The notes under the pieces: generated by a model
What the model was told of the DNA's origin: nothing
Database searches by the model: none
What the model saw: only the letters and a program-made list of their open reading frames with translations
Made by a program: the position numbers and the translations under genes
NCBI RefSeq assembly: GCF_900102635.1
Contig: NZ_FMZQ01000001.1
Location: 496,001 to 560,000 of the forward strand
Direction of reading: 5' to 3'
Origin: Ectopseudomonas chengduensis
GTDB lineage: Bacteria; Pseudomonadota; Gammaproteobacteria; Pseudomonadales; Pseudomonadaceae
Length of the DNA stretch: 64,000 nucleotides
In this document: in pieces, positions 36,143 through 44,910 of the stretch
How the letters are laid out: the number at the start of each line of letters is the position of its first letter
Numbering within the stretch: the first letter of the stretch is position 1

Positions 36143-37180
36143 ATGGACAATCCCGCGATTCTGGCCGGCTCGGTCTCGGTAGCCTACCTGCAAGGCCTTA
36201 TCGAACACCTGCAGCGCCAGGGGGTGGCGGCCGACGCGCTGCTCGCCCATGCCCAGCTCAGTCCTGAAGCCCTGAGCCAGCGCGATCAGCGCATCGCGGC
36301 CAGTGCTTACCTGACGCTGCTGGGCGAAGGCGTGCGCCTGACTGGCGACCCGGATCTGGGCCTGCATCTGGGGGAATCGGTACGGCCGGGTTATTACGGC
36401 GTGCTCGGTTACCTGATCATGAGCTGCGCAACCCTGGCTGACGCGCTGCATCGCCAGGCGCGCTATGCCTCGCTGGTTGGCAACCTGGGGCTGGTCGTGC
36501 TCGACGACGAGCCCGCTCGGCCCGACAGCGAGCCGCTGGTCGCCCACAGCTGGCAGCCGTTGCTGGCGCAGCAGCAGCGCCAGCTGAGTGAAGGAACCCT
36601 GGCCGGCTGGGTCAGTTTTGGACGCTGGATCAGCGGCCTGGATATTGCGCCGACCGAGGTGCGCTTCCAGCATCCGGCGCCGGCGGATACCTCTGAGCAC
36701 GCGCGCATCTTTCGCTGCCCGGTGCTGTTCGATCAACCCGACAATGCCCTGATCTTTCCCAAACGTTTGCTCGCGGCGCCGCTGAACCAGGCCGATGCTC
36801 AGGTGCGTGGCATGCTCGATGCCTACGCCGATCGCCTGCTGGCCGAGCTCAATCAGGGCTACAGCGTGCTCGATCGCGCGCGTCTGGAGCTGGCGCGCCA
36901 GTTGCCGGAGCAAGGGCCTGATCTGGAGACCATCGCCGCTGCTCTGGCGCTAAGCCCAAGGACCTTGCAGCGGCGCTTGCGTGAGGGCGGGCTGTCGTTC
37001 AGCCAATTGGTCGACGAAACCCGCCAGCAACTGGTGCTGCACTACCTGCGCGACCCCACACTGGAACTGGCGGAAATCGCCTTTCTGGTCGGTTTCAGCG
37101 AGCCGGGTTCGCTGGCGCGCGCATTTCGTCGCTGGACGGGAACGAGTCCGGGCGAGTACCGTCGCCACCTTTGCGCCTAG
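36143..37180 (+). CDS. AraC family transcriptional regulator
   Basis: 345 residues from ATG 36143 with CGAGGAG upstream. An AraC-type N-terminal ligand domain (Arabinose_bd/OruR-like; YLQGLIEHLQRQGVAADALLAHAQL, LGLHLGESVRPGYYGVLGYLIMSCATLADAL) precedes two C-terminal HTHs, with LALSPRTLQRRLREGGLSFSQLVDETRQQLVLHYL and IAFLVGFSEPGSLARAFRRWTGTSPGEYR. Its ligand and targets are unknown. It stands between lptM and cyaY, where from memory P. aeruginosa has no such gene, so it may be an addition. Confidence 0.88.
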   Translation: MDNPAILAGSVSVAYLQGLIEHLQRQGVAADALLAHAQLSPEALSQRDQRIAASAYLTLLGEGVRLTGDPDLGLHLGESVRPGYYGVLGYLIMSCATLADALHRQARYASLVGNLGLVVLDDEPARPDSEPLVAHSWQPLLAQQQRQLSEGTLAGWVSFGRWISGLDIAPTEVRFQHPAPADTSEHARIFRCPVLFDQPDNALIFPKRLLAAPLNQADAQVRGMLDAYADRLLAELNQGYSVLDRARLELARQLPEQGPDLETIAAALALSPRTLQRRLREGGLSFSQLVDETRQQLVLHYLRDPTLELAEIAFLVGFSEPGSLARAFRRWTGTSPGEYRRHLCA

Positions 37181-37248
37181 GCCGCTAGCCTGGTTTTGCG
37201 TTTTCGCCTAATTTTTCTGCAGTCGCTGCATCTAGTGAGGACACCCCA

Positions 37249-37581
37249 ATGAGCCTGAGCGAAGCCCGCTTTCACGACCTGGTCGATGCCACCCAGCAGG
37301 CGGTGGAGGACATCTTCGACGACAGCGGCCTGGACGTCGATCTGGAAAACAGCGCCGGTGTGCTGACGGTGCGCTTCGATAACGGCAGCCAGCTGATCTT
37401 CAGCCGTCAGGAGCCGATTCGTCAGCTGTGGCTGGCCGCGCGCTCCGGTGGTTTCCATTTCGACTATGACGAGGCCGAAGGGCGCTGGATCTGCGATACC
37501 AGTGACGAGCAACTGGGCGAGATGCTGGTGCGCATCACCCTTGAGCAATGCGGCACCGAGCTGGAGTTCGATGAGCTCTGA
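37249..37581 (+). CDS. cyaY: Iron-sulfur assembly protein CyaY (bacterial frataxin)
   Basis: 110 residues, standard length. The acidic first helix (EARFHDLVDATQQAVEDIFDDSGLDVDLE) is the iron-binding surface, followed by LTVRFDNGSQLIFSRQEPIRQLWLAARSGGFHF, the frataxin beta-sheet signature. It binds iron and modulates cysteine desulfurase in Fe-S cluster assembly. Its last 11 bases overlap the start of the DUF1289 gene. Confidence 0.94.
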   Translation: MSLSEARFHDLVDATQQAVEDIFDDSGLDVDLENSAGVLTVRFDNGSQLIFSRQEPIRQLWLAARSGGFHFDYDEAEGRWICDTSDEQLGEMLVRITLEQCGTELEFDEL

Positions 37582-37768
37582 GCCGAGCGAAGCGCCGCTG
37601 GCATCACCCTGTCGGCGCCAGTGCTGCCTCGACGAGCGCGATGAGTGCCTGGGCTGTGGCCGCACCTTGCAGGAGATTCTTGACTGGAGCGCGGCCGATA
37701 ATGCCCGCCGCCGCTTGATCTGCCAGGCGGCGCAGCAGCGTTTGCAACAGCGCCAGCAGGGCCGTTGA
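37571..37768 (+). CDS. DUF1289 cysteine-rich small protein
   Basis: 65 residues starting at ATG 37571, inside the end of cyaY in another frame. CRRQCCLDERDECLGCGRTLQEILDW has the CxxxC...CxxC arrangement and trailing aromatic of DUF1289, a probable metal- or Fe-S-binding module. Translational coupling to cyaY suggests a role linked to iron-sulfur biogenesis (inference). Followed by a terminator at 37828. Confidence 0.82.
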   Translation: MSSEPSEAPLASPCRRQCCLDERDECLGCGRTLQEILDWSAADNARRRLICQAAQQRLQQRQQGR

Positions 37769-37827
37769 CCCAGCAGTCTTGTTTATTTGTCCGGCTGTGT
37801 TAGGGTTCGACAGAACATTCAGCTTAA

Positions 37828-37857
37828 CCCCGCCTTCGGGCGGGGTTTTGCTTTTTT
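37828..37857 (+). terminator. Rho-independent terminator after cyaY-DUF1289
   Basis: CCCCGCC (37828-37834), TTCG, GGCGGGG (37839-37845), then TTTTGCTTTTTT. It lies before rnk. Confidence 0.85.
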
Positions 37858-37887
37858 ACGGTTTACGCAAGGAGTCCGCCCGGCATC

Positions 37888-38295
37888 ATGAACAGCTCAC
37901 CGACCATCACCATTACTCGCCTCGATCTGCAGCGTCTGGAGCGCCTGCTCGACAGCCTGGACGAGTTCGGCCCTGGCGCAGAAGCGCTACAGGCCGAGCT
38001 GGATCGTGCCGAAGTGGTGGGGCACGACGAGGTGCCGGCCGGTGTGGTGACCATGAACTCGCGCGTGCACTGCCGCGAGGAGAGCAGCGGCAAGGACTAT
38101 CACCTGACCCTGGTCTACCCGCAGGATGCCGGTGGCGAAGGCAAGGTCAGCATCCTTGCGCCAGTCGGCAGCGCCTTGCTCGGTCTGTCCGTCGGCCAGC
38201 ACATCGACTGGCCGGCGCCGGGCGGCAAGCAGCTCAAATTGACCCTGCTGGAAGTCGAATACCAGCCGGAAGCAGCGGGCGAATACGACCGCTGA
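37888..38295 (+). CDS. rnk: Rnk, nucleoside diphosphate kinase regulator
   Basis: 135 residues. The N-terminal coiled coil (LDLQRLERLLDSLDEFGPGAEALQAELDRAEVV) and C-terminal GreA/GreB-like domain (KVSILAPVGSALLGLSVGQHIDWPAPGGKQLKLTLLEVEYQPE) define Rnk. It binds RNA polymerase like a Gre factor and, in Pseudomonas, influences Ndk levels and alginate-related GTP pools. Located between the cyaY terminator and the lipase gene. Confidence 0.92.
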   Translation: MNSSPTITITRLDLQRLERLLDSLDEFGPGAEALQAELDRAEVVGHDEVPAGVVTMNSRVHCREESSGKDYHLTLVYPQDAGGEGKVSILAPVGSALLGLSVGQHIDWPAPGGKQLKLTLLEVEYQPEAAGEYDR

Positions 38296-38353
38296 CGCCT
38301 TTCCCCAGGCTGGGCTAGAGTGAGGTTTCCGCTAATGGCAAGGAGGCCTCGCC

Positions 38354-39154
38354 ATGCCGAGTCTGCCGCTGTATTTCCCGCCGTCCTACCAATTGTCGCG
38401 CGCCTTGCTGTGCGCCGAGCTGCTGATGGCCGCCTACGACCAGTACGAGCAATGGCTGGCGCAGCAGTGCCCGCGCTCGCCCGAGCACTTTCATTGGCAA
38501 CAGCCTGATCTGGAAGGCTGGCAGCTTTCCGCGCCGATCTGGAGCGTGCTCAGCGAGTGGCATGTGTTCAATGAGTCCGAGCCCTTCGGCTTCGCCGCGC
38601 GGGATCCGCAGGGTGATTGCTACCTGGTGTTTCGCGGCACCGAGTCGGTGCAGGACTGGCTCGATGACCTCGACCTGGATCAGCGCGACTACCCCTGGCA
38701 GGCTGGGGCGGGTCTGGTGCACGACGGCTTTCTGAAACTCTACACCTCGTTGCGTGACCAGGCTCTGCTGGCACTGGACGGCTTGCAGCCGCAGGCGCGG
38801 CTCTGGGCCTGTGGTCACAGCCTGGGCAGCACCCTGAGTACGCTGGTGGTGCCGGATCTGCTGCAGCGCTGGCCTGCATTGCCGCTGCAGCATTACAACT
38901 TTGCCAGCCCGCGTCTGGCGTCCCCGGCGTTCGCCAGCTATTACAATGGGCTGGCCGTGCCGACTTACCGGTTGGTCAACGACAGCGACCTGGTGCCCGA
39001 GGTGCCACCGGCGGACAGTGATCGCTGGTTCTATCAGCACCTGGGCTTGCCGGTGACCTTCACCGCCAGTTACGGAGGTGTCGCCGCCAACCACAGCATG
39101 GGCGGCTGCTACCTCTATGCACTGAACAATCCGGATGCGCCGATGAAGGGCTAG
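38354..39154 (+). CDS. Class 3 lipase family protein
   Basis: 266 residues, no signal peptide. The nucleophile elbow GHSLG has S156; the other triad members are likely D212 (VNDSDLVP) and H247 (AANHSMGGCYL). VFRGTESVQDWLDDL is the class 3 oxyanion-hole strand. It probably hydrolyses a cytoplasmic acyl ester; the substrate is unknown. Its stop codon overlaps that of the convergent cyaA gene. Confidence 0.85.
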   Translation: MPSLPLYFPPSYQLSRALLCAELLMAAYDQYEQWLAQQCPRSPEHFHWQQPDLEGWQLSAPIWSVLSEWHVFNESEPFGFAARDPQGDCYLVFRGTESVQDWLDDLDLDQRDYPWQAGAGLVHDGFLKLYTSLRDQALLALDGLQPQARLWACGHSLGSTLSTLVVPDLLQRWPALPLQHYNFASPRLASPAFASYYNGLAVPTYRLVNDSDLVPEVPPADSDRWFYQHLGLPVTFTASYGGVAANHSMGGCYLYALNNPDAPMKG

Positions 39155-42009
39155 ACCTGCTGCAGCGCCGTATTGAGGGCATCTTCCAGCCCGCTCTTGG
39201 AGTGCAGGTAATGCACCGTTTGCGCCTGTTGCCCGGCCAGCACGGCGGACAGGTCGAGGTCGGTGATGTAGCAGGGATAGCGTTCGCCGCCGGCACGCTG
39301 GGCGAGGATGTGCTGCGCCACGGCGCGATACAGCTCGCGGCCGTACTCCAGCTCTGAGAATTCGCGATGGTTGCAGTACAGGGTGACGTGGCGCTGGCGA
39401 CCGTCGCCAGGCTCGACGATGGCCTGCACATCGTAGAACGGGTGGCTGACCTGCGCCTCGGGCGCCGGCCTGCGCTCGAGGCGCTGAGCGCGTAATGGCG
39501 CCGCCGGCAGCAGTTGGTAGTAGAGAATTTCCAGCGGCGGCTGGTTGTCGGCACCATCGAGCGGCAGCATGGCATTGCGCCGATACAGCAATGACTGCAG
39601 GAAACGATGGATCGGCGTCAGCAGGCTCTGCTCATCGCGAAATGGCAGGCGCCGGCGCCACAGTGCATTGCGTTCATCGAGCAGGGTCAGTTCCGCTTCG
39701 CCGCTGGTTTCGTGCACGCGATAGAACACCTGGATGCACTGTGGGCGGCCCATGGGCAGGATCAGCGCGAGGTCGTCGCCATCGAGGGCATAGCGGTCCA
39801 GATGCAGAGGGCTGTAAAGCTCCTGCTCGGCGCCTAGGTGCTCCAGCAACGCTGGCAGATCACCCAGAGCAGCGTGGCTGACCTGGCCGGGTGTCAGCTG
39901 CAACACGTGGTAATGCTGACGTACCTGCACCAGATAGCGTGATTGGCGACCTTCGGCATAGGTGTTGAGCAGGTCGCGCAGCAACTCGTCGACGCGTTCG
40001 GCAATCGGCTGGGCGCGATTACGACAGTAGCAGCGCACCTGTACCTGGGGTTGCGGGCCGCCGATCGGCAAGCTGTTGAGCAGATCGCGCAGGCAGTCGA
40101 GCAGGGCGTCGGTGCCGTCATGGCGGCTGACCTGCAGTTCGTTCCAGCTGTTGAGCACCACCTGATCGAGGGTCAGTACCAGGTTCTCGCGCACCCCCGA
40201 ATAGCCCAGCGCATCGGTGCGCCCGGTGGTCATGTGCACGTTCATCTGGCTGTGCTGCCTGAGCGGGTCTACCCCGACATTGACCAGCAACAGCACCTGG
40301 CTGGGGATGCTGGCACGCAGCAGGGCGGCTTCTTCGACGCTGGGCTGCGGCAAGGGGAAGCTTTGCTGCAGGCTGGCGATCAGGTTGGACAGTTCGAAAT
40401 CGGTCAGGTCGCTGCTGCCTGGGTGCAGCGACAGGCGCGTGCTGCTGTCGATCACGCCGTTGCGATGGCACCAGGCGAGCAGTTCGATCAGTTCGCGCGA
40501 GCGCTTTAGCGGGGCAAAGTCGCTCCACTCCTGGGCGCCCAGGCTGCCGTTGAACAGCGCCCACTGGTATTCGTTGGGCGCCTCGGGGCTGGGGTGCTGG
40601 ACCAGGGTCAGGGTGTCTTCGGCCAGGTCCGGGGCGATGCCGGGGTTGATATACTCCACCTTGCCGGCCTTGCGCTCGAAGGCTGCATACAGGCGCCGGC
40701 CCAGCACGTTGAGGTCACGGTTGTTCAGTGAACTGCCGGTCTCGGCAGTGCGGGCGAACTGCGAGAGAAAGCGGTAGCTGTAGGTCAGTTCGTTGACCAG
40801 CACGCGGCGCTCGGCGGCGACCTGGCGCACTTTCCACTGGCTGCGACTGTCGAGCACGTTGAGCTGGCGGCTGTGCCAGCCCCATTCCGCCGTCAGGCGC
40901 TCGAGCAGCAGGCGCTGCCAGCTTTTGGTGCGGCCGCGCGTCGGTGGGCGGCTGACCTTTTTGTTGACCTTCAGGTACAGGCAGCGGCGAATCAGCTCCA
41001 GCCTTTCCTGATCGCCGCGCGCGCTCAGATACTCTTCCAGGCGACGGTAGACGACGATGTAGGGGTCCAGTTCGTCGAGGTTCAGGCGGCCTTCGAACAC
41101 CGCCCGTTTGAAACGCAGCGCCAGGCACTCGACCTGGGGATGCTCGCTGGCGTAGACCTCGGTCAGCAACAGCTTGAGCACCGACTTGTAGGGCGACTCG
41201 ATGCCCTTGTACAGCTGCCACATGCCGGCGCCGATGAACTCTTCCGGTGGGATATGCGCCAGGTTGCCGAGGTCCAGTACGTCTTCGGCGCGCACGAAAC
41301 GCTTGCTCAGCAGGATGCGGCAGTAGTCGTGATAGCGCGTTTCCTCGTAGACCGGCACCAGCCACCAGAGCGGCGTACGACCGCCTAGCCAGATGGCGGT
41401 GCGGTAGAACTCGTCGAGCAGCAGATAGTGCTGGGTGGTGCCGCAATCGTCGGAGGTCAGTTGCGCCTCACGCGCGCCCTGGGTGAAGCGCTGCGGGTCG
41501 ACCAGAAAGACGTGCACCTCGGCGCCCTGAGTGGCAGCCCAGCTTTCCAGTTGGTCGCACTTCTTGCGCAGGTCCTGCAGTTCCTGCGCCGTGAGGTTGG
41601 GCGAGTGGCATAACCACAGGTCCATATCGCTCTGTTCGGCCTGCGCCACGGTGCCCAGGCTGCCCATCAGGAACAGGCCATGCAGCGGCGCAGCGCCCTG
41701 GCCGCGACGCGGTTTGTAGACGAAGGAGCGGGTCAGTCGCTGGACTTCGGCGAGGCTGGCATCATCCGGCTCGAAGCCGCTGAGGCCGGCCGGTGTGCTG
41801 GCCGAGACATAGCCAGGCAGCAGTGGATGATTGACGTGCAGCAGCAATGGCAACAGCTTGAGGACCAGTTGCTGGCGTGTGGACAGCGCCTCCATGGCCC
41901 GCTGCAGGCGGCCCTGATTGATCTGCAGAAAGCGCGCGCGCAGTTGCGCCAGCACCTTGCGGTCGATGCCGTCATCGATATCGGGGCGTATTTCCTGCGT
42001 GCGCGTCAT
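39151..42009 (-). CDS. cyaA: Class I adenylate cyclase CyaA
   Basis: 952 residues. The N-terminal catalytic domain has FLMGSLGTVAQAEQSDMDLWLCH, the Gly-Ser...Asp-x-Asp nucleotidyltransferase motif of class I enzymes, and the long C-terminal region is regulatory. It makes cAMP from ATP, which in Pseudomonas acts with Vfr/CRP. Convergent with the lipase gene (stop codons overlap by three bases). Confidence 0.94.
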   Translation of the reverse strand: MTRTQEIRPDIDDGIDRKVLAQLRARFLQINQGRLQRAMEALSTRQQLVLKLLPLLLHVNHPLLPGYVSASTPAGLSGFEPDDASLAEVQRLTRSFVYKPRRGQGAAPLHGLFLMGSLGTVAQAEQSDMDLWLCHSPNLTAQELQDLRKKCDQLESWAATQGAEVHVFLVDPQRFTQGAREAQLTSDDCGTTQHYLLLDEFYRTAIWLGGRTPLWWLVPVYEETRYHDYCRILLSKRFVRAEDVLDLGNLAHIPPEEFIGAGMWQLYKGIESPYKSVLKLLLTEVYASEHPQVECLALRFKRAVFEGRLNLDELDPYIVVYRRLEEYLSARGDQERLELIRRCLYLKVNKKVSRPPTRGRTKSWQRLLLERLTAEWGWHSRQLNVLDSRSQWKVRQVAAERRVLVNELTYSYRFLSQFARTAETGSSLNNRDLNVLGRRLYAAFERKAGKVEYINPGIAPDLAEDTLTLVQHPSPEAPNEYQWALFNGSLGAQEWSDFAPLKRSRELIELLAWCHRNGVIDSSTRLSLHPGSSDLTDFELSNLIASLQQSFPLPQPSVEEAALLRASIPSQVLLLVNVGVDPLRQHSQMNVHMTTGRTDALGYSGVRENLVLTLDQVVLNSWNELQVSRHDGTDALLDCLRDLLNSLPIGGPQPQVQVRCYCRNRAQPIAERVDELLRDLLNTYAEGRQSRYLVQVRQHYHVLQLTPGQVSHAALGDLPALLEHLGAEQELYSPLHLDRYALDGDDLALILPMGRPQCIQVFYRVHETSGEAELTLLDERNALWRRRLPFRDEQSLLTPIHRFLQSLLYRRNAMLPLDGADNQPPLEILYYQLLPAAPLRAQRLERRPAPEAQVSHPFYDVQAIVEPGDGRQRHVTLYCNHREFSELEYGRELYRAVAQHILAQRAGGERYPCYITDLDLSAVLAGQQAQTVHYLHSKSGLEDALNTALQQV

Positions 42010-42082
42010 GCTCGAACTCTACTGCAGATCCGGCAAGCCTATCAGCGGCAGGCTCGCCAGTGCAGTGCCTTTGACGCTATAT

Positions 42083-42120
42083 CGCCCGCCGCGCCTTTCC
42101 CTTAAGGGCGGCCGGCGGGC
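42083..42120. repeat. Imperfect G/C-rich hairpin between cyaA and the TIGR02647 gene
   Basis: CGCCCGCCG and CGGCGGGC arms flank an inner CCTTTCCCTTAAGGG palindrome. It is a strong stem without a T-run; it might reduce readthrough from the TIGR02647 gene into cyaA. Confidence 0.5.
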
Positions 42121-42131
42121 AACCGAGATTA

Positions 42132-42383
42132 AGCGGAGGTGGTCTGACGGGTCGAGAGAATGGTCAACAGGGCTTGCGCATGCTCGGCGGCATCGATGCC
42201 CAGGCTGGTCAGATAGCCGCCGTCGGCTTGGCTCACCAGGCCTTTTTCGTGAAGACGGGTGATGGCGCCTTGCGCCTTGAATGAGGCGTTGTTGTGCACC
42301 TTTAGCCCCTCCTGATGATTGTCCAGGTTGTACAGGGCGAGGATTTCCAGCTCGTCGATCAGGTCAGCGGTGAATGACTTCAT
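42132..42383 (-). CDS. TIGR02647 family small protein
   Basis: About 83 residues from ATG 42383 (MKSFTADLIDELEILALYNLDNHQEGLKVHNNASFKAQGAITRLHEKGLVSQADGGYLTSLGIDAAEHAQALLTIL). The pattern, including LYNL...GLKVH..A....A..RL..KGL..Q.DGGYLT.LG, is the TIGR02647 DNA-binding-like family. The function is unknown. It overlaps the stop of the upstream solute-binding gene by four bases, so the two are coupled. Confidence 0.8.
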
Positions 42384-43198
42384 GGTGACTCCGTCTTGTT
42401 GTTATGGCGCTCTTGCAGTGTAGAGCCATGTGCCGCGCTCTGCCCATCGCTGAGCTGCCAGTTGGCGAGAATTCGTTGATAGGTACCATCCTGCCTGATC
42501 TGTCGCATGCCTGCGTCGAAGTCGCGCAGCAAGGCAGCAGCCCGCGGGTGGCGGCGGGAGAAGGTCAAGTAGAGTCGCGGGCGATGCACCCTGGTCAGCG
42601 CCTTGAATTGGCCGACCAGTTCGGGGTTGTCGCGCAGCAGTGCGTCGGTGGTGCCGCGAAAGGCGATGACGTAGTCCACGCGCCCGCGCTGCAGCATGCG
42701 AAAGCCATTGATATCGCGCCGTACCGCAATGCGCTGGATATCTGCATAGCTGTCGAAGTACTCGCCGTAGGTATAGCCGATGGTGACTGCCACGCGTTTG
42801 CCACGGATGGCGTCCAGGTCATCTATTGCCGCGTCCCCTGCATGGCCCCAGAGCAAAATATCGTCGCTGAACAGCACCTCCTGCGGTAACAGGAACTTCG
42901 CGCGGATGTGCGCGTCAGGTGTGGTGTTGAAGCAGCCTGCCAGGCTGCCTGAGCGCGCCAGCTCCATGCAGCGCGAATAGGGGTACGGCGTCAGCTCGAC
43001 GGACGTGTCGCTGGCACTGAAAGCGGCGCGGACTATGTCTGCCGACATGCCCTCGATCCTGTCATTGCGCAGAGCGGTGTAAGGGTGCCAGTCATCCTCA
43101 GCACCAATACGCGGCGTTTCGGCTCGAGCAATGCACGCTCCGCTCAAGCAGAGCGTGAAGACAAGCAGAGCGAGAGTTCGAGTCGACTGACAGGCCAT
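42380..43198 (-). CDS. Periplasmic solute-binding protein of the ABC/amino acid type
   Basis: 272 residues with a signal peptide (LALLVFTLCLSGACIARA). The mature part is a type 3 solute-binding fold: IGAEDDWHPYTALRNDRIEGMSADIVRAAF, RCMELARSGSLAGCFNTTPDA, and GKRVAVTIGYTYGEYFDS. No transporter subunits are nearby, so it may be an orphan binding protein or a sensor for another system. A second cysteine pair in the mature part (CMELARSGSLAGC) could be a disulfide. Confidence 0.8.
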   Translation of the reverse strand: MACQSTRTLALLVFTLCLSGACIARAETPRIGAEDDWHPYTALRNDRIEGMSADIVRAAFSASDTSVELTPYPYSRCMELARSGSLAGCFNTTPDAHIRAKFLLPQEVLFSDDILLWGHAGDAAIDDLDAIRGKRVAVTIGYTYGEYFDSYADIQRIAVRRDINGFRMLQRGRVDYVIAFRGTTDALLRDNPELVGQFKALTRVHRPRLYLTFSRRHPRAAALLRDFDAGMRQIRQDGTYQRILANWQLSDGQSAAHGSTLQERHNNKTESP

Positions 43199-43284
43199 CG
43201 AGGACGGTGCCTTCCTGGTCGGGTTTGGCAGTGACAGTAGTAATCTGCTTGCCAGTCCGGCCAGTGGCCTGGATCAATCCTTGC

Positions 43285-43560
43285 TCAGTTTTCTTCCGGC
43301 AGCTCCGGCAGGGCGCGCAGGGCCTGCTCATACCAGGTGCCATCGAAGGGGCGATCCTCGCGCAGCATGGCGTCGACTTCATGGGCCAGAACCAGCGCCA
43401 TCAGCTCGAGGATCTCCTCGCGCTCGTAACCGACCAGCGTCAGCTTGTTGTAAACCGCCTTGGCTGCAGCGGGCTCACCGCTTTCCAGTTGGTTTTCGAT
43501 AGCCTGAATCAGGGTGGCTTCGGCGAAGTCTTCGTCTTCTTGCTCGTTGTTTTGACTCAT
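43285..43560 (-). CDS. Small acidic conserved protein of unknown function
   Basis: 91 residues from ATG 43560. Very acidic start (SQNNEQEDEDFAEATLIQAIENQLESGEPAAAKAVYNKLTLVGYEREEILELMALVLAHEVDAMLREDRPFDGTWYEQALRALPELPEE). All-helical, no signal or membrane segment. I recognise no characterised family; the shape suggests a small cytoplasmic adaptor. Its coding sequence lies 26 bases after that of the GH114-like gene. Confidence 0.75.
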   Translation of the reverse strand: MSQNNEQEDEDFAEATLIQAIENQLESGEPAAAKAVYNKLTLVGYEREEILELMALVLAHEVDAMLREDRPFDGTWYEQALRALPELPEEN

Positions 43561-43586
43561 GGTTTCTCTCGTGTTCTGGCCCAGGC

Positions 43587-44339
43587 TCAGTCGCAGGGGA
43601 CGCCAACGCCCTTCAGGCTGACTTTGAAGAATTGCAGACGAAAGCCGGAGTTCGCGGCTCGACTGCAAAGACTCGTATTGAGGGTGCGGTATTCGGCGAT
43701 GAAGATCGGTTTGCCCTGGCTGCGCATGTGACTGTAACCGTCGCATTCGTTGTAGCGATAGCAGCTCTCGTTGATGGCAAAGTCGAAGTAGTCGCCAAGC
43801 TCAGGCAGCAGTTCTACGGCATTCTTCAGGCCGATGCTCAGGTCGCGGCTGTGCGCCTCGCTGGCCAGCCAGCGGTTGAAGTCTATTTGCTCGGCTTCCG
43901 TCAGGCTCAGGCCATTGTCATTGCTGTAGCCGTCCACGTTGTCCGGATCGACTGCGTCGCAGCCCTTGTCGACGGCCAGGTCCAGGCGTTTGGCGAGCAG
44001 TTGGCGTACATCGTCACGGCGATAGTCGAGCCAACGCTCGCCAGGCCAATCAGGCAATGCTTTGCCCAGCGCCGCCGTGGGGTAGGCCTGAGCGTCGCTG
44101 CGCCAGTCTTCCCAGGTGCCCGCGCTGAAATAGCAGATGACGATACGGCCACCCGCCTTGAGATTGGTGATGGTTTGCTTGGGCGTGTTGTACAGGTCGA
44201 TGTTATAGACCAGGCGATTGGGTGTTTGCAGTTTGCCATCGAGCTGCATATGCCAGGATGCATTGACGGGAATGGTGACCGGTGTCGCCGCCGTCAGTGC
44301 CGGGGCGATAACGCTGAGCAGTGCAAGGAGTGTGCGCAT
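43587..44339 (-). CDS. Exported GH114-like endo-alpha-1,4-polygalactosaminidase
   Basis: 250 residues with a signal peptide (MRTLLALLSVIAPALTA). The mature part is a TIM-barrel of the GH114/DUF297 type: YNIDLYNTPKQTI, IVICYFSAGTWEDWR, CDAVDPDNVDGYSNDNGLSL, LSIGLKNAVEL, DFAINESCY. The acidic residues in DPDNVDGY and NESC are candidate catalytic groups. The family cleaves polygalactosamine-type exopolysaccharides, so a periplasmic or extracellular polysaccharide hydrolase is likely. The substrate here is not known. Confidence 0.82.
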   Translation of the reverse strand: MRTLLALLSVIAPALTAATPVTIPVNASWHMQLDGKLQTPNRLVYNIDLYNTPKQTITNLKAGGRIVICYFSAGTWEDWRSDAQAYPTAALGKALPDWPGERWLDYRRDDVRQLLAKRLDLAVDKGCDAVDPDNVDGYSNDNGLSLTEAEQIDFNRWLASEAHSRDLSIGLKNAVELLPELGDYFDFAINESCYRYNECDGYSHMRSQGKPIFIAEYRTLNTSLCSRAANSGFRLQFFKVSLKGVGVPCD

Positions 44340-44410
44340 GATGGTCTGGAGCAGGTGGAGGTGTAATTACCTTAGGCCAGAGGTGTTGCCCTGGCCAGAC
44401 GCTGGCTTGC

Positions 44411-44890
44411 TCAGCCTGCGGCGAAGTCCAGCAAGGCCTGGCCGGTGAGGCGATAGGTCGTCCATTCGCTCTGCGGACGGGCGCCGAAGGATTCGTAGAA
44501 GTCGATCGCCGGGGTGTTCCAGTCCAGCACCGACCACTCGAAGCGACCGCAGCCCCTCGCCACGGCCAGTTGTGCCAGATGGCGCAGCAGCGCCTTGCCG
44601 GCGCCCAGTCCGCGAGCCTCGGGGCTGACGTAGAGGTCCTCTAGGTAAAGGCCGTGCTTGCCCAGCCAGGTGGAGTAGTTGAAGAAGTACACGGCATAGC
44701 CGATGGGCTGGCCGTCGTTCTCACAGATCAGACCGTGGGCAGTGCTGCCTTCGGCGAACAGGCTGTCGCGGATGCCGGCCGCGTCGGTCTTCACCTCATG
44801 CTCGGCCTTTTCGTAGATGGCCAGGTCGGTGATAAAGCGCAGTATCAGCTCGGCGTCGTTAGGGGTGGCAGGGCGGATATTTATAGCCAT
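44411..44890 (-). CDS. GNAT family N-acetyltransferase
   Basis: 159 residues from ATG 44890 (MAINIRPATPNDAELILRFI). The acetyl-CoA loop is VSPEARGLGAGKALLRHLAQLAVARG, and WNTPAIDFYESFGA follows, typical of the diamine/phosphinothricin-type GNAT branch. It transfers an acetyl group to an amine or amino acid; the substrate is unknown. A small membrane protein gene lies just upstream. Confidence 0.87.
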   Translation of the reverse strand: MAINIRPATPNDAELILRFITDLAIYEKAEHEVKTDAAGIRDSLFAEGSTAHGLICENDGQPIGYAVYFFNYSTWLGKHGLYLEDLYVSPEARGLGAGKALLRHLAQLAVARGCGRFEWSVLDWNTPAIDFYESFGARPQSEWTTYRLTGQALLDFAAG

Positions 44891-44910
44891 GGAATGTCTC
44901 GCGGCAGTGT

